A stretch of DNA of 50,302 nt, from NCBI GenBank assembly GCA_019634415.1, contig JAHQVJ010000052.1, forward strand, positions 1 through 50,302, written 5' to 3'. Position 1 is the first letter of the stretch; each line of letters starts with the position of its first letter. Position numbers and translations under genes: made by a program. The notes under the pieces are model-generated. The model was not told where the DNA came from, ran no database searches, and saw nothing but the letters and a program-made list of their open reading frames with translations. This document shows positions 1 to 8,154 of the stretch, piece by piece. The stretch is from Myxococcales bacterium (GTDB lineage: Bacteria; Myxococcota_A; UBA796; GCA-2862545).

Positions 1-2
1 AC

Positions 3-176
3 CGTGTGGTGCTGGAGGTGGCCGCCGTGGACGAGCGCTGGTGTGTGCACGTGTCCGAGGCTGCCTCCCAGGCGGCCGTACGAGCGCTGCTGGTCGGGCT
101 CGAGTGCAAGGACCTGCTGAGGCCCGCAGCACCGGATCATCCTCGCGCCGTCGTCACGTTGGTGCTGCGAGGCTGA
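3..176 (+). CDS. C-terminal end of an unidentified protein (5' truncated)
   Basis: An open frame enters from the left edge and ends at a TGA at 174-176, giving 58 residues without a start. I do not recognise the family. The segment has an Ala/Val-rich strand-helix-strand look and ends in a short hydrophobic strand followed by Arg-Gly-stop. It lies 64 bases before the ammonia-lyase start on the same strand, so it may belong to the same transcript. The frame keeps the strong third-position GC bias of its neighbours, and the two competing frames read far less like protein. Confidence 0.5.
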   Translation, partial: RVVLEVAAVDERWCVHVSEAASQAAVRALLVGLECKDLLRPAAPDHPRAVVTLVLRG

Positions 177-240
177 TCGGAGTTGCTCGCGGGCGGATCA
201 GACGGTCGGCGTCTCGGTTATGGGGGCGCGCGGAGGATGG

Positions 241-1860
241 GTGTCGGAGATCGTCGAGCTCGACGGGGAGAGCCTGACCCTTGCCGTCGTGGACGCGATT
301 GCGCGGGGTGCGGTTCGCGTGCGGCTTGCCGATGGCGCACGGCAGCGCATGGCTGCGTCGTACCAATGGGTGACGGACGCTGCACAGGGGCGTGTGGTGG
401 ACGATCAGGGGGCGCCCCTGACCATCTACGGCGTGAACACCGGCTACGGATCGCTTGCGCGCGTGCGCATCGATTCCGCCCAGATCCAAGAGCTGTCCTG
501 GAACCTGGTGCAGTCCCATGCAGCCGGGGTGGGCCCCGCGATGGACGCGCCGTGCGTGCGAGCGATGATGGTGCTGCGCGCCAACGCGCTCGCCAAGGGG
601 GCCAGCGGCTGTCGACCCGAGCTGGTCGATCTGCTCTGCGACATGCTCGATGCCGACGTGGTGCCGGAGATCCCGAGCCGTGGCTCCTGCGGGTCGTCGG
701 GCGATCTCGCGCCGCTGGCCCACCTGGGACTGGTGATGTTCCGTGGCCCCCAGGGGCCAGGGCAGGCGGGCTTCGCCTGGTTCCGAGGGGAGCGGTGGCC
801 GGCGGCGGAGGCGATGCGGCGCGCGGGGCTGACGCAGCTGGTACCGGGCCCCAAGGAAGGGTTGGCGATCACCAACGGTGCTCAGCTCACCTGCGCGATG
901 GCGGCCCTGGGGTGCCACGCGGCTCGCAGCCTGGTGAAGGTCGCCGAGATCGCGGCGGCCATGAGCTTCGAGGCGCTGCGCGGGACCACGCGTGCGCTGC
1001 ATCCCGACGTGCACCGCCTACGTCCGTTTCCTGGCGCCATCCAGACGGCGTCGGATCTGAGGCAGCTGCTGGCGGGCTCGCAGCTGGCGGACTCCGTGCC
1101 CGAGAAGGTGCAGGACGCCTACTCCCTTCGCTGCACGCCGCAGGTGATGGGGGCGGTGCGCGATGCGCTGACCTACGCCATCGCCCAGGTGTCGGTGGAG
1201 CTGAACGCAGCGACGGACAACCCGCTGATCCTGCTCGATGCGGACTCTCCGGACAAGGCGTTCTCGGCGGGGTTGTTCCACGGGGAGCCCGTGGGATTCG
1301 CAGCGGATCATGCCAAGCTGGCGCTGTGTGAGCTGGCGGCGCTCTCGGAGCGCCGGATCTACCGCCTGACCACGGGCAACCTCTCGAGTCGGCTGCCGCC
1401 GCTGTTGGCGGATGGACCCGGGCTGGGGCTGATGTTGCCCCAGGTGGCGGCTGCCGCGCTGGTGGCGGAGAACCGGCGGATCGCGATGCCCTCGTCGGTG
1501 GACTCGCTGCCCACCTGCGAGGATCAGGAGGATCACGTGGCCATGAGCACCACGGCGGCGCACCGGTTCCGCACGGTGCTCGCCAACGCGCAGCAGGTGG
1601 TGGCCATCGAGCTGCTGAGCGCCACCAAGGGGCTGTGGGTGCGTCACGCGGAGGATCCGACGGTGGTGCTGGGGAAGGGGACCCAGGCGGCGCTGACGGC
1701 GGTGGAGTCGGTGCTGGGGGGCGCGCACACGTCGATTCCGGCCGACGATCTGGCGGCGCTGGTGGCCGCGGTGCGCGACGGGCGCATCCTCGAGGCCGTG
1801 GAGGGTGCGGTGGGGTCGCTGGCCAGTGTGGGCGCCCCCGGTGAGGTGGCGGATGCGTGA
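241..1860 (+). CDS. hutH: Histidine/aromatic amino acid ammonia-lyase (HAL/PAL family), Ser-Ser-Gly MIO triad
   Basis: Enzymes of this family eliminate ammonia from L-histidine, Phe or Tyr using a 4-methylideneimidazole-5-one (MIO) cofactor made from an internal Ala-Ser-Gly. The 539-residue product has the family order: YGVNTGYG loop (Tyr63), NLVQSHAAGVG (Ser92-His93), the MIO loop GSCGSSGDLAPLAH with the triad at 152-154, the GLAITNG segment, QDAYSLRC, ELNAATDNPL, and QEDHVAM. The Ser-His pair and the Gln-Glu-Asp motif are the histidine-type selectivity residues, so histidine is the likeliest substrate, though no other hut gene is nearby. The triad is Ser-Ser-Gly instead of Ala-Ser-Gly; the essential Ser is kept. 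I chose GTG 241 because GGAGG lies at 232-236 and the family begins there; ATG 220 is the longer alternative without a ribosome binding site. The end overlaps the next gene by 8 bases. Confidence 0.88.
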   Translation: MSEIVELDGESLTLAVVDAIARGAVRVRLADGARQRMAASYQWVTDAAQGRVVDDQGAPLTIYGVNTGYGSLARVRIDSAQIQELSWNLVQSHAAGVGPAMDAPCVRAMMVLRANALAKGASGCRPELVDLLCDMLDADVVPEIPSRGSCGSSGDLAPLAHLGLVMFRGPQGPGQAGFAWFRGERWPAAEAMRRAGLTQLVPGPKEGLAITNGAQLTCAMAALGCHAARSLVKVAEIAAAMSFEALRGTTRALHPDVHRLRPFPGAIQTASDLRQLLAGSQLADSVPEKVQDAYSLRCTPQVMGAVRDALTYAIAQVSVELNAATDNPLILLDADSPDKAFSAGLFHGEPVGFAADHAKLALCELAALSERRIYRLTTGNLSSRLPPLLADGPGLGLMLPQVAAAALVAENRRIAMPSSVDSLPTCEDQEDHVAMSTTAAHRFRTVLANAQQVVAIELLSATKGLWVRHAEDPTVVLGKGTQAALTAVESVLGGAHTSIPADDLAALVAAVRDGRILEAVEGAVGSLASVGAPGEVADA

Positions 1861-3382
1861 GCTGGTGCTGGATGGCGCGACCCTGAGCCCAGCGGCGGTC
1901 CACGCGGTGGCCCACGGTGCACCGGTTCGACTCGGAACGGACGCGCGCAGGGCCATGGAGACCTCGTCGTCGTGGTACGCCGAGCACGGTGCGGACGACG
2001 TGCTGCGGAGCAAGTGGGCCTGGCTGGTGGGGGGACGGGTGCCCACTGATGCCCCTGGCGCGGTGCGGGCGTTCCTGGAGGGCCACTGTGCGGGCGTCGG
2101 TGCGCCCCTGTCCCGAGAGGAGGTCCGTGCGCTCCTCGTCGTGCGCGCCAACGCGCTCGCCGCGGGCTGGTCGGGTGTGCGACCCGTGGTGGTGGAGCGC
2201 CTGCTGGCCTTCCTGGAGCGAGGGTGGACGCCGGTGGTCCCGTCGCTGGGCTCGGTGGGGGCTGCCGGCTGCATCGCCTTGGCCCATACGGCCCGGGTGG
2301 TGCTCGGTCTGGGGGGCACCTTCCTGGCGGACGGTGATCCGCAGCCTCGGGATGCCGCTGTCGCACTCGAGGCGCTGGGTCCGCTGCTGCTCACCGAGAA
2401 GGAAGCCCTGTCGCTGATCAACGGCTCGAGCCTGGCCACCGCTCAGGCATCGCTGGCGGTGGTCCGGGCCCGCCGGGTGTTGGAGGCGGGCGAGGTGGCG
2501 TGCGCGCTGTCGATGGAGGTGGTGCGGGCCGATCTGCAGGCGCTCGATCCCCGCTCGGCTGCGGCCTCGCGGCATCCGGGGATCGCGAGCGCGGCGGGGC
2601 GGCTGCGGAGCCTGGTGGCGGGATCGGAGCTGGTGACGGACAAGCGTGCGCCGGACTCGTTCTCGGTGCGGTGTGCGCCGGTGGTGCTGGGGGCGGTGCG
2701 CGACGCACTGGATCACGTGCGGATGGTGGTCACCCGAGAGCTCAACGGTGCATCGGACAACCCGCTGGTGGTGGCGGGCGAGGTCACGCTGGAGGGAGGG
2801 TACTTCCACGGCGCGCCGGTGGCGATGGTGATGGACCACCTGAAGGTGGCGATGGCCCAGCTCGCGGGGATCTCGGAGCGCCGGATCTTCCGACTGACGT
2901 ACGGCGAGCTGTCGGGCTTGCCGAGCTTCCTGGTGCCCGGATCAGGCGTCAACAGTGGGCTGATGCTGGCGCAATACACGGCTGCCTCCCTCACGAGCGA
3001 GGCGCGGCAGCTCGCGATGCCGGGCTCGGTGGACACGGTCCCCACGGTGCAACACCAGGAGGATCACGTGCCGATGGGGCCGAGCGCGGCACGGGGTGCG
3101 CTGGAGGTGATCGAGCGAGTGGCGGACGTGGTGGCCATCGAGCTGCTGTGCGGCGCTCAGGGGCTCGACTTCCGGATGTCGGGCGAGATGGTGGACGCCG
3201 ATGGACAGGTCCGCGAAGGCACGCCCGTTCAGCCGGGACAGGCCACTCGTGAGGCGCACCGCCTGGTGCGCGAGCGTGTGCCGCGGCTGACCGACGATCG
3301 GCCGCTGCATCCGGATCTGGTGGTGATGGGAGCGGCCGTTCGTGACGGCGTCTTCCGGGCGGGAGTCGAGCCGCGGCGCTGA
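1853..3382 (+). CDS. Ammonia-lyase-like pseudoenzyme lacking the MIO cofactor triad
   Basis: The 509-residue product is homologous along its whole length to the preceding ammonia-lyase (LDG start, GSVGAAG loop, LSLINGSSL, DSFSVRCAPVVLGAVRDAL, ELNGASDNPL, GVNSGLM, QEDHVPM) but lacks the catalytic parts. The MIO triad is Ala-Ala-Gly at residues 137-139, so the Ser needed for cyclisation is absent and the following Asp-Leu-Ala-Pro is shortened. The YGVNTG catalytic Tyr loop near residue 45 is replaced by unrelated sequence. The active-site Tyr of QDxYSLRC is Phe270, and the Gln before it is Pro. Fold and oligomerisation elements remain. In this family active sites are formed by residues from several subunits, so a structural or regulatory partner of the upstream enzyme is a reasonable inference. 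Start ATG 1853 overlaps the upstream stop codon, which suggests translational coupling and co-assembly. Confidence 0.85.
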   Translation: MRELVLDGATLSPAAVHAVAHGAPVRLGTDARRAMETSSSWYAEHGADDVLRSKWAWLVGGRVPTDAPGAVRAFLEGHCAGVGAPLSREEVRALLVVRANALAAGWSGVRPVVVERLLAFLERGWTPVVPSLGSVGAAGCIALAHTARVVLGLGGTFLADGDPQPRDAAVALEALGPLLLTEKEALSLINGSSLATAQASLAVVRARRVLEAGEVACALSMEVVRADLQALDPRSAAASRHPGIASAAGRLRSLVAGSELVTDKRAPDSFSVRCAPVVLGAVRDALDHVRMVVTRELNGASDNPLVVAGEVTLEGGYFHGAPVAMVMDHLKVAMAQLAGISERRIFRLTYGELSGLPSFLVPGSGVNSGLMLAQYTAASLTSEARQLAMPGSVDTVPTVQHQEDHVPMGPSAARGALEVIERVADVVAIELLCGAQGLDFRMSGEMVDADGQVREGTPVQPGQATREAHRLVRERVPRLTDDRPLHPDLVVMGAAVRDGVFRAGVEPRR

Positions 3383-3386
3383 GGCG

Positions 3387-4772
3387 TCAGTGGCGGATCG
3401 CGTCGAGCCGGGTCTCGAGGCGCCACTCCGGATCCCAGGTCTGCGTGTGGCACCCGGTGCACAAGGCCTCGAGCACGCACACGGGGCAGTCCTCACCGAG
3501 GCCCTCGATGTTGTGGCTGCCCCCCTCGGCTTCGACGTGGGCCTTGCCGGGGCCATGGCAGGACTCGCAGCCGACGCCCTCGAAGGTGCGGAAGTCGCCG
3601 ACGGAGCTGCCTGCGGGCATGGACGTGCCGGTGGCATGGCAGCGCACACAGGCCGGATCGTCGTGGCCCTCCTTGCGCAGCGAGCCCATGGCGCGCGCGT
3701 GGGGGCGCTGGGCCCAGGCGTCGTACTCGGCGGGATGGCAGCGCTGGCAGGCGGCGGCGCCCACGGTCTCGCCCTCGGCGAAGGCCAGTAGATCCCTCGG
3801 TGCTCGGCCCCGCCACAGCTGCTGGCGACGCTGCTCGATCTCGGCGGGGCTCAGGGCGTTGATGCGATGATGATCGAGCAAGGGCAGCCCCTTGTCGTAG
3901 CTGAAGGCGATGGCGTGCTTCGCGTCGTGGCAGCCCTCACACGTGCCCTTGGGCTCGGTGGGCTGACCGTCGTGGGGTCCGGAGGGGCCGTGGCAGGCCT
4001 CGCAGCCCACGTCCACCAGCGGACTGTGGGCGGCACCGGACCAGCCTCCAGCCTGCCCGGCACCGGTCACGTGGCAGCTGGTGCACGCGTCGTCCGTGGT
4101 GCGCTCCATGCGGCGCAGCGTCTGCCAGGCCACCGCGTGGTGGCTCAGGGACCACGAGGCGTGCTCTTCGGTGTGGCACGCACCACAGTAGACGTTGCCC
4201 AGGTAGGCGCCCCGCAGGGCGGGGGCGAGCAGGTTGCCGAGGATGCGCCCCTGAACCAGTGCGTCGGTGCCAGGGCGGTAGGGATACCAGCGGTCGATCA
4301 CCTCCACCATTCCTGCGCGGGCGGGCTTCACCAGGACGGCCGAGGGCGTCGAGCGCGCCCCTAGGGCCGCGGCCATCTCGCGATCGGCATCGTGCAGCAC
4401 GGGGAACGTCCAGCCGTGGTCGGTGCGGAACTCCTGTGCGGCGGAGGCGGAGGCGGATCCGCTCGCCACGCCCAGGATGGCGAGTTCCTCGCGGAGCTGG
4501 GCGAGCTGGCTCAGCCGGTGCAGCTCGGGTGCCACGTCGCGGCAATGCGGACACGTGGGGGAGAAGTAGACGATCAGCGTGGGGCCGTGGATCTGCTTGC
4601 GCAGCGCACTCGGCAGCTCGAGCGGGGCCAGCTCGGGCCCGGCCAGCGCGGCCTTCGCGGAGGCGGCCACCGTGCCCGATGTCCACCCTCGCGGATCGGC
4701 ATCGCCCGCCAGGGTGGCAGACGCCGCGAGGAGGCTGGCGGCGAGCAGGGCCACGCGCGGGGCGGATCTCAC
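3387..4772 (-). CDS. Secreted redoxin-octaheme c-type cytochrome fusion
   Basis: The 461-residue product has a signal peptide (about residues 1-22), a thioredoxin-fold domain (about 50-180) with a CPHC redox motif at 74-77 and a cis-Pro segment STPSA, then a cytochrome region with eight CxxCH haem sites (Cys at 196, 230, 257, 278, 342, 375, 402, 438). The haem region reads as two consecutive four-haem units, each with a CE-CHGP core, resembling the cytochrome c554 family. It should act outside the cytoplasmic membrane in electron transfer, with the redoxin perhaps delivering electrons to or from thiols or peroxide. GTG 4772 overlaps the stop of the upstream glycosyltransferase gene (GTGA). 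The frame extends further upstream inside that gene, but only the GTG start gives a signal peptide. Substrate unknown. Confidence 0.85.
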   Translation of the reverse strand: MRSAPRVALLAASLLAASATLAGDADPRGWTSGTVAASAKAALAGPELAPLELPSALRKQIHGPTLIVYFSPTCPHCRDVAPELHRLSQLAQLREELAILGVASGSASASAAQEFRTDHGWTFPVLHDADREMAAALGARSTPSAVLVKPARAGMVEVIDRWYPYRPGTDALVQGRILGNLLAPALRGAYLGNVYCGACHTEEHASWSLSHHAVAWQTLRRMERTTDDACTSCHVTGAGQAGGWSGAAHSPLVDVGCEACHGPSGPHDGQPTEPKGTCEGCHDAKHAIAFSYDKGLPLLDHHRINALSPAEIEQRRQQLWRGRAPRDLLAFAEGETVGAAACQRCHPAEYDAWAQRPHARAMGSLRKEGHDDPACVRCHATGTSMPAGSSVGDFRTFEGVGCESCHGPGKAHVEAEGGSHNIEGLGEDCPVCVLEALCTGCHTQTWDPEWRLETRLDAIRH

Positions 4773-7708
4773 GGTGCCTCGGGGGCGTCCTTGCGCTCTC
4801 GCTCCTTGGCGAGCTCCCTTTGACGCTGGCGCATCTCCTTGATGGCGCGCAGCTTCTCCTCGGCCTTTCGGGCCAGGGTCTCGTCGTCGAACTCGAGGCG
4901 GATGGCTCGCGCCTCCTCGGCGTAGCGCCGCGACCACGACCGGGTCCGGTCTACGGCCACGGCGTCGGCGAACCACCGGTAGGCCAGCCCCCATTGCTCG
5001 AGCTCCCGCGCGAGCAGCCCCTGGATGTGCAAGTCGTCGGCCAGCGCCGCCGCGCGATCGCGATAGTCGCGATTCCAGTGATCGCGCTCGCGCGCCTTCA
5101 CCAGGAGCGCCACCTGCTCGGGGCCGTCGAAGCCATCCGAGGCCCGAGCCCAGCAGCCCGACAGCGCATCGAGCACCTGAGCTCTGTTCTCCGCGCGCCA
5201 GTCCTCGTCGCCAGCGTGGTGCATCTTGGCCTCGAACCAGAGGCGCTCTGCCCGATCGCACTCGTCCTCGCTGGCCGCGGCGATGGCCCCGTCGCGGTCG
5301 GCCAGTGCCAGGCGGTCCCGCTCGTCGGGAGCGGTGATGGTCAGGGCACTCGGGAATCGAACCTCGCCGCGGACGAAGCGAGCGGCGGGAGCCTCCTCGT
5401 CGAGACCCGCCACGAACAGATCGGCGGGCAGCTCGCTGTCGATGGGCAGGATCGGCTCACCGTCGGCACCCACGAAGGAAACCCCCACGTCGTAGTCGCC
5501 AGGCTCGAGCTTCTTGGGCAGGGTCAGCGTGAACTTGCCCGTGAACACCTGGTGCGACTCCCACTCGTGCGGCGTCAGCCAGTCGTAGCCGGGTGGTAGC
5601 TCCCACATGTGGAGCGCTCCCGCGTCGTCGGACAGCGAGATCCAGATCCGGAAGTTGTCGGCCTGGGTCTTGCGCGGGCGGGTGGAGGACACCCCCAGCT
5701 CCAGGTAGACGTTGCCGGCCTTGCCAGGCTCGCTCGGCAGCTGCAAGCCGTGGAGCACGATGCCGTCGTCGAAGGCCACCCGCTGCGGTCGGCCCTCCCA
5801 GTGGTCGCCCACGATGAGGTCGCGACGCACGTGGTTGCCGATGTGGAACTGGGTCTTGTTGGCGACGTAGCCGGGGATCTCCACATACTGCTCCCGCCAC
5901 TCCGGATGCGTGGGGATCCGACTGTTGGACGCCCAGCCGCCGTGCACGTGGGCGAAGTGTGGGCGGATCTCCTCGAACACGTACTCGCGCACGAAGTCGC
6001 GCTCGAACTTGTGGTGGCCCAGCGGCACGTCGATGAGACCTGCGATGTCGATCATCTCGAAGTCGGACCAGTACAGGTGAGCCCCCTGATCCACGTCGAG
6101 GTCCACCCACCGCTCCTGCACGTGCAGTCGGTCCCGCACCTGGTCGACGTACTTCACGCGGACCAGGACGTGCTCGGGGCGAGTCTGGGGCTTGGCCATG
6201 ATCTTCTGGGTGTGCACCACGTTCGCGGGGATCGTGGCCAGGGTCACCGCCGCGAGGGTGGCGTAGCCCGCCCAGCTCCAGCCATCGGGAATGCGGCTGA
6301 GCATGCTCTGTACGAAGCGTCCGAGGGACTCGGCACCCAGCGAGAACAGGACGGCGGAGGGCACCACGGCCGGAGCGTACCAGCGGTAGCCGGCCATCCA
6401 GTCCCACTGCGCGATCAGGGCGAACAGGACCGCCGCCATGCACAGCCACCACGTGAGCATGCGCCCCTGCCACCCTCGAGACCCTACGCCGAAGAGGGGG
6501 AGCACCACGCCCAGTCCGATCAGCAGGAAGGGCGGAATGGTTTCGAGGTAGTCGGGAGCCGGCACCATGTTGGGGGACATGCCGTAGCGCTGCCGCAGCA
6601 GCTCCGAAAGGGCCACCAGGCCCACGGCGACGCCGAGACCCGCCGCGGCCAACCACCGAGGAGGGTTGTCCTCGGTCATCCGCAGCCCGCCCCAGAAGGC
6701 CGCCAAGGTGGCCCCCACGATGACCACCAGCAGACCGCGCTGAGCACCCGACAGCTCCACCACCAGACCGACCGCGACGCAGAGGGCGAGCACGAACGGC
6801 GTGCGCCAGCGCCGATACCCGACGGCACCGAACACCCACACGGGCAGGAAGAAGCCCCAGCTCATCTCGAACATGAAGTCGCGGGTGTAGCGCCAGGGCT
6901 TGCTGTCCCAGTTGAACAGGGGCAGATTGGGCCGACGCTCCAGCTTCGCGTAGTAGGTGTTGGGGAACTCCCAGGCGAAGTAGCTGTAGCGCCAGGCGTG
7001 GTAGATGCCGAAGGGAAGGAAGAAGGTGAACAACCACTTCAGCGTCGGGATGAGGGAGAGACGCCGATGCAGGTGGAACACCATCGAGCAGAAGCCCGCC
7101 ACGGCGGCGTAGAGGATGGCCTCCGGCCGGCTGATGGCCACGCCGAACCACAGGGCGGCCGACCAGGGCCACCCGCCCACCCGCACCTCCACCAGGCTGC
7201 GCCACAGGGCCGCGGCCATCAGGAAGCTCATCAGCGCGATCTCGAGGCCAGCGCCTCCCCACCTGGCGAACTGGGAGCTCACCGCCATGATGGCGGGGGC
7301 CACGAGGGCTGCGTGCGGGGTGTCTGCCGGGCTGTCGTCGTCGTGCCGCGGGGTGAGGACCTCGCGGGCGGCCAGGTAGACCAGGGGTACCGTGGCGATG
7401 CACAGCAGCACCTGGATCCAGCGGACCGCGGCGTGCAGATCGAGCCCCACGAAGCTGAAGGGAGCGAGGAAGAACACCCAGGAGGGATTCGAGTACCCCT
7501 CCACGCGCTCTGCACCCACGAAGGGGACGAGGCCTTCGCCCAGCGCCAGGTTCTTGGCGTAGGCGAAGCTGATGGCGGCATCCTCGATGTACCAGGTCCA
7601 CGTGGCGCAGTGATGCGCCACGGCCAAGGCCGTGAGGAGCACCACCGCTGCCGCGTGCTGCTTGTCTCGAGCGCTCCAGTCGCGGAGGCCCAGTCGTTCC
7701 AACCACAT
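4769..7708 (-). CDS. GT-C fold membrane glycosyltransferase with long periplasmic and TPR-like C-terminal part (copy 2)
   Basis: The 979-residue product starts with about ten to twelve predicted membrane helices. Its first outer loop carries WYIEDAAISFAYAKNL and later VEGYSNPSW, the pattern of AftB/PMT-like GT-C enzymes that transfer sugars from polyprenyl phosphate outside the membrane (acidic pair Glu-Asp here, commonly Asp-Asp). After the helices comes a soluble region with DFEMIDIAGL, a beta-rich domain, and a helical C-terminal repeat region ending in a Lys/Arg/Glu-rich coiled coil. It is a close paralogue of the gene at 8155-10920, with near-identical DNA stretches, so the two arose by tandem duplication. 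ATG 7708 was chosen because AAGGA lies eight bases upstream; GTG 7732 is in frame but poorer. Acceptor and sugar cannot be told. Confidence 0.8.
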   Translation of the reverse strand: MWLERLGLRDWSARDKQHAAAVVLLTALAVAHHCATWTWYIEDAAISFAYAKNLALGEGLVPFVGAERVEGYSNPSWVFFLAPFSFVGLDLHAAVRWIQVLLCIATVPLVYLAAREVLTPRHDDDSPADTPHAALVAPAIMAVSSQFARWGGAGLEIALMSFLMAAALWRSLVEVRVGGWPWSAALWFGVAISRPEAILYAAVAGFCSMVFHLHRRLSLIPTLKWLFTFFLPFGIYHAWRYSYFAWEFPNTYYAKLERRPNLPLFNWDSKPWRYTRDFMFEMSWGFFLPVWVFGAVGYRRWRTPFVLALCVAVGLVVELSGAQRGLLVVIVGATLAAFWGGLRMTEDNPPRWLAAAGLGVAVGLVALSELLRQRYGMSPNMVPAPDYLETIPPFLLIGLGVVLPLFGVGSRGWQGRMLTWWLCMAAVLFALIAQWDWMAGYRWYAPAVVPSAVLFSLGAESLGRFVQSMLSRIPDGWSWAGYATLAAVTLATIPANVVHTQKIMAKPQTRPEHVLVRVKYVDQVRDRLHVQERWVDLDVDQGAHLYWSDFEMIDIAGLIDVPLGHHKFERDFVREYVFEEIRPHFAHVHGGWASNSRIPTHPEWREQYVEIPGYVANKTQFHIGNHVRRDLIVGDHWEGRPQRVAFDDGIVLHGLQLPSEPGKAGNVYLELGVSSTRPRKTQADNFRIWISLSDDAGALHMWELPPGYDWLTPHEWESHQVFTGKFTLTLPKKLEPGDYDVGVSFVGADGEPILPIDSELPADLFVAGLDEEAPAARFVRGEVRFPSALTITAPDERDRLALADRDGAIAAASEDECDRAERLWFEAKMHHAGDEDWRAENRAQVLDALSGCWARASDGFDGPEQVALLVKARERDHWNRDYRDRAAALADDLHIQGLLARELEQWGLAYRWFADAVAVDRTRSWSRRYAEEARAIRLEFDDETLARKAEEKLRAIKEMRQRQRELAKERERKDAPEAP

Positions 7709-7724
7709 CGCTGCCGTCCTTATC

Positions 7725-8105
7725 CTACCCACGACGGCGGGTCCCGAGGCGACCGAAGCGCGCTGAAGAGCCGGCGATGGACGCGCGCATACGGGCCTTG
7801 ATCCGCTTGAGTCGCCGACGCCGCACGCGACCCCAGGCGTCTTCCAGCTCCGACCACGACAGGTCCTCGGGGCGGGTCTTGTCGAAGAGCATCAGGTGGG
7901 CTGCGCGCTTGGCGCGATCGAGATCCGAGCCGGCCTCCACGGGCACGCGCTCTCCGAGCAGTCCCACCAGCCGCGCCGCCAGGCGAGGTCGCCGTGCCTC
8001 CATGGCGTGCTCGATGGCCTCCACGAGAAACTCCATGTCGTCGTCGGTGAGGAACTGCTCCACGAAGCGATCCTCGGCTTCGCGCGTGCGGTCGGGCAGA
8101 GCCAT
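7725..8105 (-). CDS. Small charged protein of unknown function between the two GT-C paralogues
   Basis: This 126-residue soluble protein is acidic in its first half (helical, with LTDDDMEFLVEAIEHAMEA) and very basic in its last third (RRRRLKRIKARMR). It has no signal peptide or membrane segment and I do not recognise the family. ATG 8105 follows an AAGGGGG ribosome binding site with good spacing, which separates it from a longer frame extending upstream inside the neighbouring gene. It lies 49 bases after one glycosyltransferase gene and 16 bases before the other, so it is probably in their operon. The basic tail could bind nucleic acid or acidic lipid; that is only a guess. Confidence 0.7.
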   Translation of the reverse strand: MALPDRTREAEDRFVEQFLTDDDMEFLVEAIEHAMEARRPRLAARLVGLLGERVPVEAGSDLDRAKRAAHLMLFDKTRPEDLSWSELEDAWGRVRRRRLKRIKARMRASIAGSSARFGRLGTRRRG

Positions 8106-8154
8106 GCACACCCCCTTCGTCAGTGTAGAGCGGCCTGGCTCGGCCCGCAGGGGA

